Below, piece by piece: positions 36,101 to 46,981 of a DNA stretch of 64,000 nucleotides. Source of the DNA: Apium graveolens (taxonomy: Eukaryota > Streptophyta > Magnoliopsida > Apiales > Apiaceae); the NCBI RefSeq assembly GCF_009905375.1, contig NC_133653.1, positions 81,356,911 through 81,420,910 on the forward strand, given 5' to 3'. Position numbers and translations under genes: made by a program. The first letter of the stretch is position 1. Every line of letters begins with the position of its first letter. The notes beneath the pieces were generated by a model. It did not search any database and was not told where the DNA came from. It saw nothing but the letters and a program-made list of their open reading frames with translations.

Positions 36101-37349
36101 AAAAGATCTATAAATTGCTCAAGGCCTTGTATGGCCTACATCAAGCGCCTAGAGCGTGGTACGCAGAGCTGAACAAATGTATACTAAAATTGGGCTTCAC
36201 AAAATGTCCTTATGAACATGCTGTTTATACACGACGGGAAGGCTACGAGTCATTAATTATTGGTGTATATGTTGATGATATTTTAATCACTGGAACCAGC
36301 CTTCTGAAAATTGTCAAATTCAAGGGAGAGATGTTTAAAGAATTTGACATGGCAGATCTCGGAAGATTGTCTTATAATCTGGGTTTAGAGGTGGAGCAAG
36401 GTAAAGGTTGTATCGAGATTAAACAAGCAGCTTATGCAAGGAAGGTTCTACAAAAGGCTGGTTTGAGTGAATGTAATGATATGTTTAAAGAATTTGACAT
36501 GACAGATCTCGGAAGATTGTCTTATTATCTGGGTTTAGAGGTGGAGCAAGGTAAAGGTTGTATCGAGATTAAACAAGCAGCTTATGCAAGGAAGGTTCTA
36601 CAAAAGGCTGGTTTGAGTTAATGTAATGCTGTGAAGTATCCTATGGAATTAAAGTTGCAAATTGATGCTGATAAATCAGGTGAACCAGTAAACTCAACAT
36701 ACTACTAGAGCTTAGTGGAAGTCTTCGTTATTTAGTCTACACCCGACCTGACATTGCGTATGCAGTAGGTGTTGTCTCAAGATATATGAAAAGGCCTACA
36801 ACACTTCATCTGAATGCTATAAAAAGAATCTGTCGGTATGTGAATGGTACTTTGCACTATGGTTTGGTTTACACAAAGGGTCGTAGAAATTATCTTTTAT
36901 CTGGTTTCTCTGATAGCAATCTAGATGGAAATGTTGAAGATAGAAAAAGTACAGGAGGGATGGCTTTCTACCTTGATGAGAGTCTAATTACTTGGGTCTC
37001 ACACAAACAACGTTGTGTTGCCCTTTCATCTTGTGAGGCGGAGTTCATGGCTACCACTACTGCAGCGTGTCAAGGAATATGGCTTCAACGAGTGCTCAGT
37101 TAAGTTGCGGATATAAAACCAGGTCCAGTTTTTCTATACATAGATAATAGGTCAGCCATTGATTTAGCAAAAAACCCAGTTTTTCATGGGAGAAGCAAGC
37201 ACATTGATGTGCGTTATCACTTTATTCGTGATTGTGTTGAGCAGGGGTTGATAATTATAAAACATGTCAGTTTAGCCAAGGCCCTATCTGCAACCAAGTT
37301 CGAGAAAATGAGGGATCTTCTGGGAGTAAAGAATCTTGAGCATGTTTAA
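33140..37349 (+). pseudogene. Copia-4 gag-pol polyprotein with scattered lesions
   Basis: Start at the ATG at 33140 (MAESSKGK). Order: UBN2-type gag (LTLAERKTAKDVWGAIQ, YIVKKLLRAVPSKF); CCHC knuckle CFNCGAYGHYAAEC (about 33930); protease WYLDNGASNHMTG (about 34136); GAG-pre-integrase LWHLRLGHVNYKAMQLM; integrase core with aspartates in HGDLCGP and FRTDRGGEF and a glutamate in GVVEHRNR; RT with HHLDVKSAFLNG, LYGLHQAPRAWY and intact YVDDILITG (about 36270); RNase H with SWVSHKQ-type and CEAEFMAT blocks; then YIDNRSAIDLAKNP. Lesions: TGA at 33218 and 33317, TGA at 34637 in the HHCC cysteine region, TAA at 35012, frameshift near 35165-35180, TAG at 35398, TAA at 36619, frameshift near 36705, TAA at 37101. 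A 150 bp duplication lies in RT. Confidence 0.93.
36331..36630 (+). repeat. 150-bp in-frame tandem duplication in Copia-4 RT
   Basis: 36331-36480 and 36481-36630 are almost identical and start MFKEFDM(A/T)DLGRLSY. The 50-codon unit repeats the GRLSYxLGLEVEQGKG block downstream of YVDDI without changing frame. Confidence 0.95.
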
Positions 37350-37363
37350 ATTAAGGGCGAGCA

Positions 37364-37633
37364 TGTTAGGAATTTAATCTAAACATGTTGAGTTTATTTA
37401 TTTGTGAATAATCCAAAGTGTCTATTAGTGAACGTTGCAGCAGAAATAGTCAGTAGTAGTTGCATTTTAGTAGGAAACCAGTTAGATGATCGTGGAGGAA
37501 AAATAGGAGTCTATATGTGTTTAAATATAATAAGTCTGTGTAACTGCATTTATCAAGTTTTTATCCCAATTGTTTGCTTTATTCAGAAATCTCATTAGTT
37601 TTGTTTCCTTGAATATCATTTGTATATCTATCA
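37364..37633 (+). repeat. Copia-4 3' LTR
   Basis: 270 bp copy of the 5' LTR, preceded by an AATTAAGGGCGAGCA purine-rich stretch and followed by GACTG. Confidence 0.96.
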
Positions 37634-37696
37634 GACTGTTTCATGAAATCCAAACTTAGGACGACAGTCGTGGTGGAAATAGGACATATCACTTAG

Positions 37697-37704
37697 TATA
37701 TAAG
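37697..37704 (+). promoter_or_regulatory. TATA box of the germin-like gene
   Basis: TATATAAG about 78 bp upstream of the ATG, a usual plant distance. It lies only 63 bp from the end of the Copia-4 LTR, so the present upstream region of this promoter is retrotransposon DNA. Confidence 0.6.
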
Positions 37705-37781
37705 GAAACACCTGTGTGGCCATTTAGGCATATACTTTTAATGATAACCCATCTCTCTGTTTACACAAAATTTGAAAGGAA

Positions 37782-38567
37782 ATGGTAAATATGATTGTCT
37801 TGGTTGGCCTATTAGCTCTTTCTTTCTGCATTGCCATGGCAGCTGACCATAGTCCACTTCAAGATTTTTGCGTGGCTCAATCAAACAGCCAAGGTATAAA
37901 ATATTTACAAGTACAGTTTTATTGTTTATGTAAATGGTACCTCCATCCAAATATATTAAATTTATAGTGTTAAGCGGCTTCTAGTACCCAGTATACCTAT
38001 GATATATATGGATAATATGCAGTGCTTATATTTTGCAGTGCTTCTTAATGGATTAGCATGCAAGAATCCAAGCATGGTCCAAGCCAGTGACTTTTCCTTT
38101 AGCGGACTTCATATATCAGGTAACACAAGCAATGCAGTTGGCTCTAGGGTAACTCCTGTGGCCACAACCCAAATTCCAGGACTAAATACACTAGGCATCT
38201 CCCTTGTCCGCATTGACTATGCACCATCAATCCTCCTCACACACATCCTCCTGCCACAGAGATCTTAACCGTCATGGAAGGAAGCCTTGAAGTTGGTTTC
38301 GTCACCTCAAATCCCGATAATCGATTAATTTCAAAAATACTACACAAGGGTAATGTGTTTGTCTTCCCTATTGGTCTCATTCACTACCAGTAAAACATAG
38401 GAAAGGGCAATGCCATGGCTATTGCAGGTCTTAGCAGCCAAAATCCAGGAGTCATTAGCATTGCAAACGCTGTTTTTGGTTCAAAACCAGCTATATCAAG
38501 TGATATACTTGTCAAAGAATTCCTTGTGGACAAGAGGGTTGTCTCCTGTATACAGTCCAAGTTATAA
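37782..38567 (+). pseudogene. Germin-like protein (cupin) pseudogene, two exons
   Basis: Exon 1 (37782-37893) encodes a signal peptide (MVNMIVLVGLLALSFCIAMA) and the mature start ADHSPLQDFCVA typical of germin-like proteins. A GT-AG intron (37894-38038) has the standard position and phase (Q|V). Exon 2 (38039-38567) has [40 protein letters not shown], the metal-binding motif [10 protein letters not shown], the second cupin motif [11 protein letters not shown], and [16 protein letters not shown]. Family members are secreted, apoplastic cupins with oxalate-oxidase or superoxide-dismutase type activity. Two lesions break it: a deletion after DYAP near 38226, apparently 5 bases, and a TAA at 38391-38393 after HYQ. 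The end (IQSKL) lacks the usual few final residues. Confidence 0.92.
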
Positions 38568-39775
38568 GATATATTATTGATTACATTTGACGCCATTCTA
38601 TTTTCTTATTCTTTTTAGTAGTTTGAGAGAAATGCTGCAACTGTTCTAGCACCAACGACACTCCTGCTTTAGCTTTGTATCATTGTATACTCAGATGGTT
38701 CTTGGTTCTTTGCAGTTATTTTTTATTTTCTTGCTGGTGAAATATAAATTTTATAACATATTGCTTCCATGGATGTCCACGGGATTAATCTACCAATGCA
38801 ACCATCAGTGAAAAATTATACACTCCTTAGTCTCGTAGATATTTAGCTTGTGTTAGACGGTAAGAAAAATTAAGTTGTTTATTAGTCTTTGGAGAAATAA
38901 GAGACCAAGGAGAACAAAATAACCAGTCAAACACCTCTCAACTAGAATGTGGTCTGTCATAAATACAAATACATAATTGTTGTCATATTGTCGTGGACAA
39001 TGCCCAACTTAACTTAGCCTCTCAAAAAAAAATTACTTTTTCATAAGTCTGTCTCCACTTTGCTAAAAAAATATTATAAAGTATAAAATCTTTGGTATAC
39101 TCCCTATATGTCTCTTTTGAAAAAATTACTCATATTAAAAGTATTAGTTTGATGATATTTTTTTTTAATTATATCCATCACAAATGCATTGTTTCTATAA
39201 AAATATAAACTATTTTAGATTCATACTCACATCTCATTAATTCTTATACAATTATCAAAAGGGCAGTTTACGACAATTGACCACATATTTGCTTTGAAAG
39301 TTGGAATGGACAATTATTATGGAAAAAAATTCAATCAAATGAGACTATTATTGTGAGATAGAGTGTGAGTATACAACAACACTTGCTAGGATCCTACTAA
39401 AATTATCTAGTCTAATCATTTATAAATTAAAAAATGAAGAAGATCATCGACCCATATACATAAACACATACTCATTTTTTGGGATACCGGAGTCCACATA
39501 TATTCTGCAATTAAAATATTCATTAAAATATTATAGAACGTATTTTCTTTTGCCAGTCCTCTTGCATAAACATAACTATTATATTGAAAATTATATATGC
39601 AAAATACATGCAATTTATGAGTATAAAATTACATTTTTTTTGTCATTTATGGTTTGGGAAGGAAGAATCGTGGTAGAGGATTCTGACCCATCAGGCATAC
39701 AAGAGCTTAGGAAGCAATTAAACTTTCTTGATGCAAGATTAATTGTATCTCTACATTCTTTTTGGTCCACATGAG
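38568..39775. other. Intergenic DNA downstream of the germin-like pseudogene
   Basis: AT-rich, without supported genes. The first 200 bases are probably the old 3' untranslated region. Short open frames at 39416-39774 match nothing I recognise. Confidence 0.5.
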
Positions 39776-39818
39776 TGTTTGGTTCTAAACCAAACATATC
39801 GAACTGATATACTTGTTA
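39776..39818 (+). pseudogene. Possible second germin-like scrap
   Basis: The sequence encodes VFGSKPNIS then, after a stop, a stretch like DILV. It matches the [14 protein letters not shown] block of the neighbouring pseudogene at DNA level over about 40 bases. Germin-like genes commonly form tandem arrays, so this could be the relic of a second copy. The match is too short to be certain. Confidence 0.35.
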
Positions 39819-39829
39819 GGGATTTGCAG

Positions 39830-40286
39830 GGGGAAAACAACATCATCCGTAATTACTATGAGTAGCGATATATTAACGTAGATGAGGAAAAGAGAGTCGT
39901 TTTTTATGTCTGAGTTTTTGGTGGCCCCGATATATTAACGGAGATGAGGGTTTGTGGGGAGAGTATGCTTTGTGTTTGATTTTGTGTGAAGAGACTGAGA
40001 CAGAGAGAGCTATGTTTTCTATATTACTTTTTGTTTTATTTTGTCCGGGCTATCACTTTAACTTTGACCGGGATTATTCCCCCGCATTTTTCTATTTCAA
40101 TGTTTTTGCAGGTCTAAGGTAACATCAAAAAAGGTGTTGGTATAGGAAATCTAAGGCAACATGTATACCGACATTTGGTTATGATATTGGCATACATCAT
40201 TTTTTTAAGTTTCAGGTCACATAAGGCAACATTTGTTTTGGAAACACCATTTTTGGATGTTGGTTAAGGCCATTTATATGGTAGTG
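39830..40286. other. Possible end of a DNA transposon interrupting Copia-2
   Basis: The right edge reads CCATTTATATGGTAGTG, the reverse complement of a CACTACCATATAAATGG terminus. A GGCAACAT motif recurs at about 40153 and 40216. Copia-2 coding sequence begins immediately to the right. No matching left terminus was found. Confidence 0.3.
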
Positions 40287-41548
40287 ATTGGGGAGGATGT
40301 TTGTTTCAATAGTGACACCTTGTTGAGATGGTCCCACTATAGTCTGTTTATACTCCTGTGTTACAACTACATCTTTTTGAGAAGATGCATATGTGGTCAT
40401 TTGAGTGGTCAACTCAACCTTCCTTTTCTTTTTTGGGTTTTTCTCCAAGGGCGACTTGGTTTGTGTCCTCATCATTCTCACTAACTACTACTAGAGGTGT
40501 TTTCTTTCTTTTTTTTTACTAAATCCACCCTTTTCAGAGAATGAAGTAGTTGATTTCCTAGCATCTAGGGGTTTCGAAGAAAAGGTCTCAGCTATGGAAG
40601 GCCCCTGTGTGCTATCATGTTTGGGTTCGTCTATAGGTGCAGGGGCCATAGTTGTACTAGATATGTCACTTGTCCTCATATTACACATAAGATAAGGGTA
40701 AGTTCTAAATTTCTCTAACATGAAGTCAGTGATATTTAGACTTGCCTTTACCTGATTCTTTGCAATTAGTGAGCCAAATAGAATTTTGGACACTTGTTTG
40801 CAGATGCCTATTTAATTTCTATCAATACCATCTAACATATGTCATAAAATTTATGATTTAATGTAGATATAATAAATCTAGGAAAGAAGATCTATTTACC
40901 TCTACTTGGCAAAGGCATAGTTAGACTTGTGCTCAGTTCTTCTAGGATCAGGATTCTAATATTGAGGTATTTTTTGTAGGCCATTCAGTACACTAGCTTT
41001 TGGACCACACTAGAGATGTTGTCATAACCAGTCTTCCTATATGTGAAAGCTCTCATTATTGATCCAAAGATAAAGGACCACTCCCTTCTCAGATTTTTCT
41101 TGTTGATGCTAGCCAAATCTATTTTCTCATTGTAGTTGTTGAAGTCCATTAATTCAGCTAGCTCTTGAGTCCTAAGAGTTTCAACCAGATTGTTTGTAGG
41201 GATGCCCGGTCCTTTGTTAATGTCATCTGCATTGAACTCAAGAGCTATACTTTGAATTGTGTAGTTAACCACAAGAGAAATTGCTTGATTTTCATGAACT
41301 ATAGCGTTGATAACTGCTGTGTGCCAAAACTCATTCAGTACATCCAGATACAATACAGGATTTGCATTCAAAGCCCCTGAGAGATAGAAATCAGAAATAA
41401 ACTTGACAAAGCACTTAAAATTGCCAGGTGCTTGGTTTGCATCAACAAATGCCAAGTAGTTGGTTTCATCTAGGTATTTATAGGGTAGAGATGCGATTTT
41501 TCGACAAGTGAATAGTGAACGGTTGATATTTGCTTGTAGGGAAGTCAC
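40287..41548 (-). pseudogene. Copia-2 post-pol ORF (ORF3) with SV40-type NLS motif
   Basis: The minus-strand frame from 41548 to 40985 gives 187 codons (MTSLQANINRSLFT...). Its FWHTAVINAIVHENQ, FNADDINKGPGIP and NLRREWSFIFGSIMRAF segments line up with ORF3 of Copia-1. Further left, in broken frames, come a conserved DFMLEKFRTYPYLMCN segment (about 40690) and a hydrophilic tail holding PKKKRKV at 40416-40436 and SSQKDVVVTQE. PKKKRKV is the classical monopartite nuclear-localisation motif. No membrane segment or signal peptide is visible. Homology to the Copia-1 ORF is clear in order and spacing; function is unknown. Confidence 0.65.
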
Positions 41549-42169
41549 ATGACCTATAGAGAAATCATGTCAAAATGTCACTTTTTTGACTCTTATCGAG
41601 AACAAGATAGTGACTTATCGAGATGTTGTAAAAATACCCAGTTTGTCCTTATTGGACTAAATTATTCCAATTTATATTGAATAAATTGACATAAAATTAG
41701 AATGATTTATGTCAAAAATATATAACTGAACTAATATATTGAATTAAATAGTTTCAGTTCTAAGTTATTGATAAGTCTCAAATTTGAAGTTGTAGAGAAT
41801 TCCATATCGATAAGTATATTGAGAACTCTACAGTGCTTGTCGGGAACTCTATAGAGAAGTCATAAAATGACTTATCGGCAAGTCATTTAGACTTATCGAC
41901 AACTCGATTCTTAATATACATTTGACCCTCTTTATATATGTCTTGTAATAATTTCACATATGAATTATATGAACTAACATTTATACAGTTTTTCTCAGAA
42001 TTAGAAACTTCCAAGTTGAGATTTAATTTTGTAAAATAAATGTACAGAGAATTTTGAAATATTTATAGATCATATTTCAGTTAATTTATAATTAAATTAA
42101 TCAATTTTGATTTATCTGGATTTAATATGTTGCAACTAGTTAGCTGAGTTCTTTCTTTTAGGATGAAGA
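41549..42169. other. Copia-2 spacer between pol and ORF3
   Basis: AT-rich and non-coding. It contains repeated CTTATCGA/TATCGA words (41590-41910). No equivalent of the small post-pol ORF of Copia-1 is seen. Confidence 0.5.
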
Positions 42170-43446
42170 ATTTAACATACCAATTTCACTTACAAGTCTA
42201 GTGAAAGTTGTTTCATCCAAATGTTTAGTGAAAATGTCAGCTAACTGTTTTTGTGTTGGAATAAAAATAAGCTCAATATTACCATTTGCAACATATTCTC
42301 TAATAAAATGATACCTTACATAAATGTGGAAGTTAACACAGATTGTTGTTTCTTAATATACCATGATTCAAGCCTTTGACCAAGGAATTGACAACTTCCA
42401 CATTAACGTTTTTTGTCCACCCTGCATCCAGCAAAATCTGCATCTGTGTATCCAACAACTTCAAAACCATTTTCCTTAGGATACCATAATTTCAAGTTGT
42501 TCCCTTCAAATATCTGAAAATCCTCTTGATAACCATTGAATGTGTTTCTTAAGAATTTGCTTGAAATCTAGCACACAGACATGTTGCAAACATGAGGTCT
42601 GGTCTACTTACAGTTAAGTATAGCAAAGATCCAATCATTCCTCTATAACTTGATATGTCTACACTTTTTCCTTTCTTATCTTCATCTAACTTGGTAGCTG
42701 TAGGCATAGGAGTTGATGCAGGTGAGCAGTCCACCATTCCAATAACAGATCTTTTGCATACTTGGTTTGACTGATAAAGATTCCATCACTTCTTTCGCTA
42801 ACTTGAAGGCCAAGAAAGTAACTTAGTTCCCCCATCATGCTCATCCCATACTCACTCTACATGAGTTTTGAAAATCTTTGACATAGCTTCTCACAACCAA
42901 AAATGATATCATCCAAATAAATTTGAACTAGAATGATGTCATCACCATGTTGTTTGTAGAATAGAGTCTTGTCAAATGTTCCTCTAGTGAGTCCATGTTT
43001 GAGTAGAAAATTATGAACAATGTTTCATATCATGCTCTAGGTGCTTACTTCAATCCATAGAGAGCCTTTAACAGTTTATAAATAAAGTTTAGAAATTCTG
43101 CATCTTCAAAGCCAGATGGCTTTTGCACATAAACTTCTTCTTCCAATTCACCATTATCGAATGCACTTTTCACATCCATTTGATAAACCTTAAAATTAGA
43201 ATGTGCAACAAATGCCAGAAAAATTCTTATTGCTTCAAGTCTTGCAACTGGTGCAATCATTATAATCAATTCCTTCGTCTTGTGAGTAGCCTTGGAAATC
43301 ATTCTTACTTTATTTCTTGTCACAATTCCATTTTCATCCATCTTATTTCTATACACCTACTTTGTTCCAATGATACTTCTGTTTCTTGGTGCATGAACCA
43401 ATTCCCAAACCTTTATTTTCAAACTAATTTAGCTCTTCATGCATAG
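42170..43446 (-). pseudogene. Copia-2 pol: reverse transcriptase and truncated RNase H
   Basis: RT runs leftwards from about 43400. Landmarks are [28 protein letters not shown], the catalytic region as LDDIIFG (about 42900), GELSYFLGLQV and SYRGMIGSLLYLTVSRPDL (42600-42660). RNase H is cut: after a QQSVLTS-like decayed segment the frame jumps at about 42335 to the C-terminal VRYHFIREYV and LADIFTKHL blocks, missing the DNQSAI core. Frameshifts near 43000 and 42740 add to the damage. Confidence 0.82.
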
Positions 43447-44780
43447 CGGTTATCTAATCAGGATCAAGTAGAATTTTTCAGTTTTCTTAGGCTCAATTTG
43501 AGACAAAAAAGCATGCATCCAAGAATTCATTTTTAGTGCCACTTCTAGTCCTTACTCCAACATTTGGATCACCAATTATAGCATCTCTTGTATGACTCAT
43601 ATTCCATTTTCTGGTATGATCTTGTTCACTAGAATTGTCTGCATTTTCTTTCTTGAGATGAATTTTTATTATCACAGTTCACTGATTCACTTGATTCTTC
43701 CTCCAGTCTATTATTTGTGTTGACCTCAGCTTCATCTTCAGAATCACTATCAATGTTGCGATATTCAAACTTTATGGCTTCAACTTTATTTTCATCATGG
43801 CATTACAAGCCTTGACACTTGTCAACATTAAAGGTCACATATGTGCTTTCCATTATTTTCTTCTGCTCTAGCACACAGACTCTATAGACAGTCCTTTTCA
43901 ATAAATATCCCAGAAAAATAACTTCAAATACTTTAGATTCAATTTTTTTAAAATATTGAGAGTTGTCCTTGAGCACAAAACATTTGCTTCCAAACACATG
44001 CATATGCTTTACAGTAGGCTTTTTCTTTGACAAAATTTAGTAAGGTGACTTGAAAATGTTTTTCTTCATTAAATATCTATTTTGAGTGTAACATGTAGTG
44101 TTAACAACTTCTTCCCAAAAACTGGTTGGCAGATTGGCATCTTGCAGCATTATTCTTGTAGCTTCAACTAGAGTTCAATTTTTTTTCAACCACACCATTA
44201 TGATGAGGTGTTATTGTAGCTGAGAACTCTTGAACATTGCCTTTGTCTGTGTAGAACTCACTTAGAATCGCATTTTCGAATTCTGTGCCATTGTCACTCC
44301 TCAATCTTTTGACACATTCTTGATCTTCTAGTTTGTTTCTCAATTTTCTTTATATATTTAATAATGATGTGTGGAGTTTCATACTTTGAATGCCTAAATT
44401 CCGCTGGAGTGTATATTGAGTGGTCATCCACCATCACCAAAACAGACTTCTTTTTGGATAAAGACTTGACATTAACTGGTCCAAACATGTCCATGTGAAT
44501 AAGCTGTACTACAGCACTTATGGAATTCACTGCTCTTCTCTTCTGAATGGACCTCTTCATTTTCCCTTTTTGACAAGCTTCATAGACCTCATCTTGAGCA
44601 AATTCCAAAGCTGGCATGTCTCTCACCAATTCTCTTTTGATCAGAGAGTTTCTTGTGCCATAGCTTGTTTTGTTCACTGCATGCCTTGGCATAGAAGCAA
44701 CAAATCTTATTCTTATTTGTTGAGTTAAATATGCAACAAACAAGTTTCCTTTACTTACTCCTTTTAGAGAAACTTCACTA
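43447..44780 (-). pseudogene. Copia-2 pol: integrase
   Basis: 44294-44743 holds the end of the GAG-pre-integrase block (RELVRDMPALEF, YEACQKGKMKRS) and the core start HMDMFGPVNVKSLSKKK. 43803-44033 holds the C-terminal block KHMHVFGSKCFVLKD. The WH-LSH part of the zinc domain is missing, apparently a short deletion near 44700. Confidence 0.8.
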
Positions 44781-45090
44781 GTTTTTTTGCTAATGATTGA
44801 GCAATCTTCTTTTCCAAAAATGACCTTGAAACCTTTGTCACTAAATTAACTGACACTCAGAAGATTTACTTCAAGACCAATAACTAGTGCAACATCATCA
44901 ATGATAATATTTTCAGAAATTAACTTTCCATATCCCATTGTGAATCATTTTATATTGTCTTCAAAGGTCACCAAAGGGCCATCCATCTCCTCAAACTGTG
45001 ATAAAAAAGCTTTATCACCTGTCATATGCCCGGAACATCCACTATCAATGATCCGTATGACTCTATTCTTCTTGCCCTGCACACAATGAG
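44781..45090 (-). pseudogene. Copia-2 protease
   Basis: On the minus strand an intact aspartic-protease motif reads IIDSGCSGHMTGDKAFLSQF at about 44990-45050, followed by GKLISENIIIDDVAL and GLEVNLLSVS. The DSG triad and its surroundings are better kept than those of Copia-1. Confidence 0.8.
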
Positions 45091-46981
45091 GTTTAAGTGT
45101 GTTTAGCTACCCAAGCAGTATTGAGAACTTTCTTTTATTTCATAGAATTTTCAGAAGTAGAACTTGAATATTCAAAAAGAACAACATTCTTAGTTTGATC
45201 AACATTTTCATCTTTAATCAAAAATCTAAAGTTAACTTCTTTAAGAGCTTTCCTCAACTTATGACAACTGGTTATACCTTTCATGTTGCATGGAATGCAA
45301 TCAAACTTGTCACAAAAAGAATAGGGATCTTCTTTTTGTGCCTCATTGTACTTGCATGCTCCATACTTTGGTCACTAACATCTTTTCTGTGAAGGTGAGT
45401 TAGATGATTTATTCAGCCACATTTCTGACACTGCTTTCTTGGAGCATCTGCAACATATGCATAGTTGTTACTTTTGTTCACTCCTATTTTTCCATTTCTG
45501 TTCTTTTTCTTCTTTCCATTATTTTCAGTCTTGATCTCTTTTGTTGGTGTCTTAGTAGTTTGGTTCACTTTAGGCATCTTCTCACATTCAGTGTTGGGAG
45601 TGGATTCTGTATCTTTTTTTCTTGTCTTCATCTGCAATTTTCTGCTTGATGACCAAATCCACTTTACAGAAATTTACTTCACAAGCTTTGAACAAAGGTG
45701 CATATATATTCTTCAGCATCACATGAACATCTAGTTTCACACTTTCTTTCCCTTTGTCAACTTCATTCTTCTTGTGAGAGTTCAAAGCCTCATAATCCAA
45801 ATTAATAGTTATGCTAGCACGTGGTTGTTTTTTTCATGGTACTGACCAATCAACTGAGATGCATTCTTAAATGATTTGAGCTTCAAATCATTTTTCTCAA
45901 TTCTTTCTCTCAACACTGCCTCTACTTCTCTAGCTCACTTAAGCATGTTCTTGAGATACTTATTTTCTTGTTTAACAACTTCAAGACCAACAAGCTACAG
46001 TTTTAGCTCCTACTTCTTATTCTCAGATTTGTCATTAATTTTTGACAGCCTACTTACGTCCTGAGTAGCTGCCACCATATTTGTATGAATGTGAAATATT
46101 TCTACACTCATTTTCTCAACAGTTTCTTTATATTATGTGGCATTTAAATTAATTTTAGTAAGGATATGTACCATTGATTTAGATGTAGATGATTTTCCTT
46201 GCTCCAAAGTCATTAGAGCATAGTTTCCATATTCTTCACCATCTTCCCCATCATCTATATCATCTCAATTTTTTCCCTCAGTAATATAAGCCTTTTTCTG
46301 TTGCTTTCTCAAAAATGCTTCATACTTTGCTTTCAGTTCCAAATAAGCCTTGTCTTTCTTCACCTTCTTTGGCTTTCTGCACACTGTGGCAAAGTGACCA
46401 AGTTCATCACAGTTGTAGCACCTTATCTTTGATTTTTCCACAGATCCTGACTTGTAGACACCTTGTCAGTTGCATTAAACTGATTTTTTCCTTTCCAGTT
46501 ACTGTAGTTGGATGTTTGGCCTTTACTCTTGAAGTACTTAGGATTCTTGACTCTGATATTTAAAAATTTTCTTGCAAGATAAGCCATTAACTAGTCCATT
46601 TCATCCAGTTCATCGAGAGTGTAATACTCATCCTCTTCCAACTCTAAAATGACTTACTTTTTAGGTTCCTTATTCTTCTACTCAACAACTTGAGTAACCT
46701 GAGACTGCGATTCAGTTTTATTTTCACTCAATTTGTTGTCATTTTATATCAAGGCACTTAACACATCCAACAAATGTCCTTGACTAGCTTTCAAAGACTT
46801 TCTCTGCAACATCCCCATCTCATAGGTTTTTATTATGCCATACAAAACTTCCAAGGTTATTCTCTATGGATCTCTTACTTCTCTAATTGCAGAAATTTTC
46901 TGTTCTAAGTTATCAGGGAGAGTGAACAAGAATTTCAGATTAACTTCTTCAGCTTCATTCACATACATTTCCATTTTCTTA
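45091..46981 (-). pseudogene. Copia-2 gag, 5' end cut off
   Basis: Broken frames hold a CCHC knuckle CYNCDELGHFATVC at about 46370-46425, a decayed CQKCG motif near 45420, lysine-rich helical segments, and the end of the UBN2 fold near 46900-46980 (NLKFLFTLPDN). The first part of gag is absent because Copia-3's LTR begins at 46982. Confidence 0.75.

Larger units (their letters stand above)
32817..37633 (+). mobile_element. Copia-4: nearly complete Ty1/copia retrotransposon
   Basis: Identical-length 270 bp LTRs (32817-33086 and 37364-37633) start TGTTAGGAATTT and end ATATCTATCA. The target duplication GACTG is at 32812-32816 and 37634-37638. Gag-pol is collinear with a full copia polyprotein and broken by only a few stops and shifts. 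The LTRs differ at about 7 of 270 positions by eye, so this is the youngest datable element in the window. Confidence 0.96.

Noticed and set aside
38385..38400. CACTACCAG at 38386 as a left terminus paired with 40286
   Set aside because: It is part of the germin-like coding sequence (HYQ codons), which continues on both sides.
39550..39774. 74-codon plus-strand frame near the second germin-like scrap
   Set aside because: No similarity recognised, AT-rich start, and an antisense frame of similar length exists.
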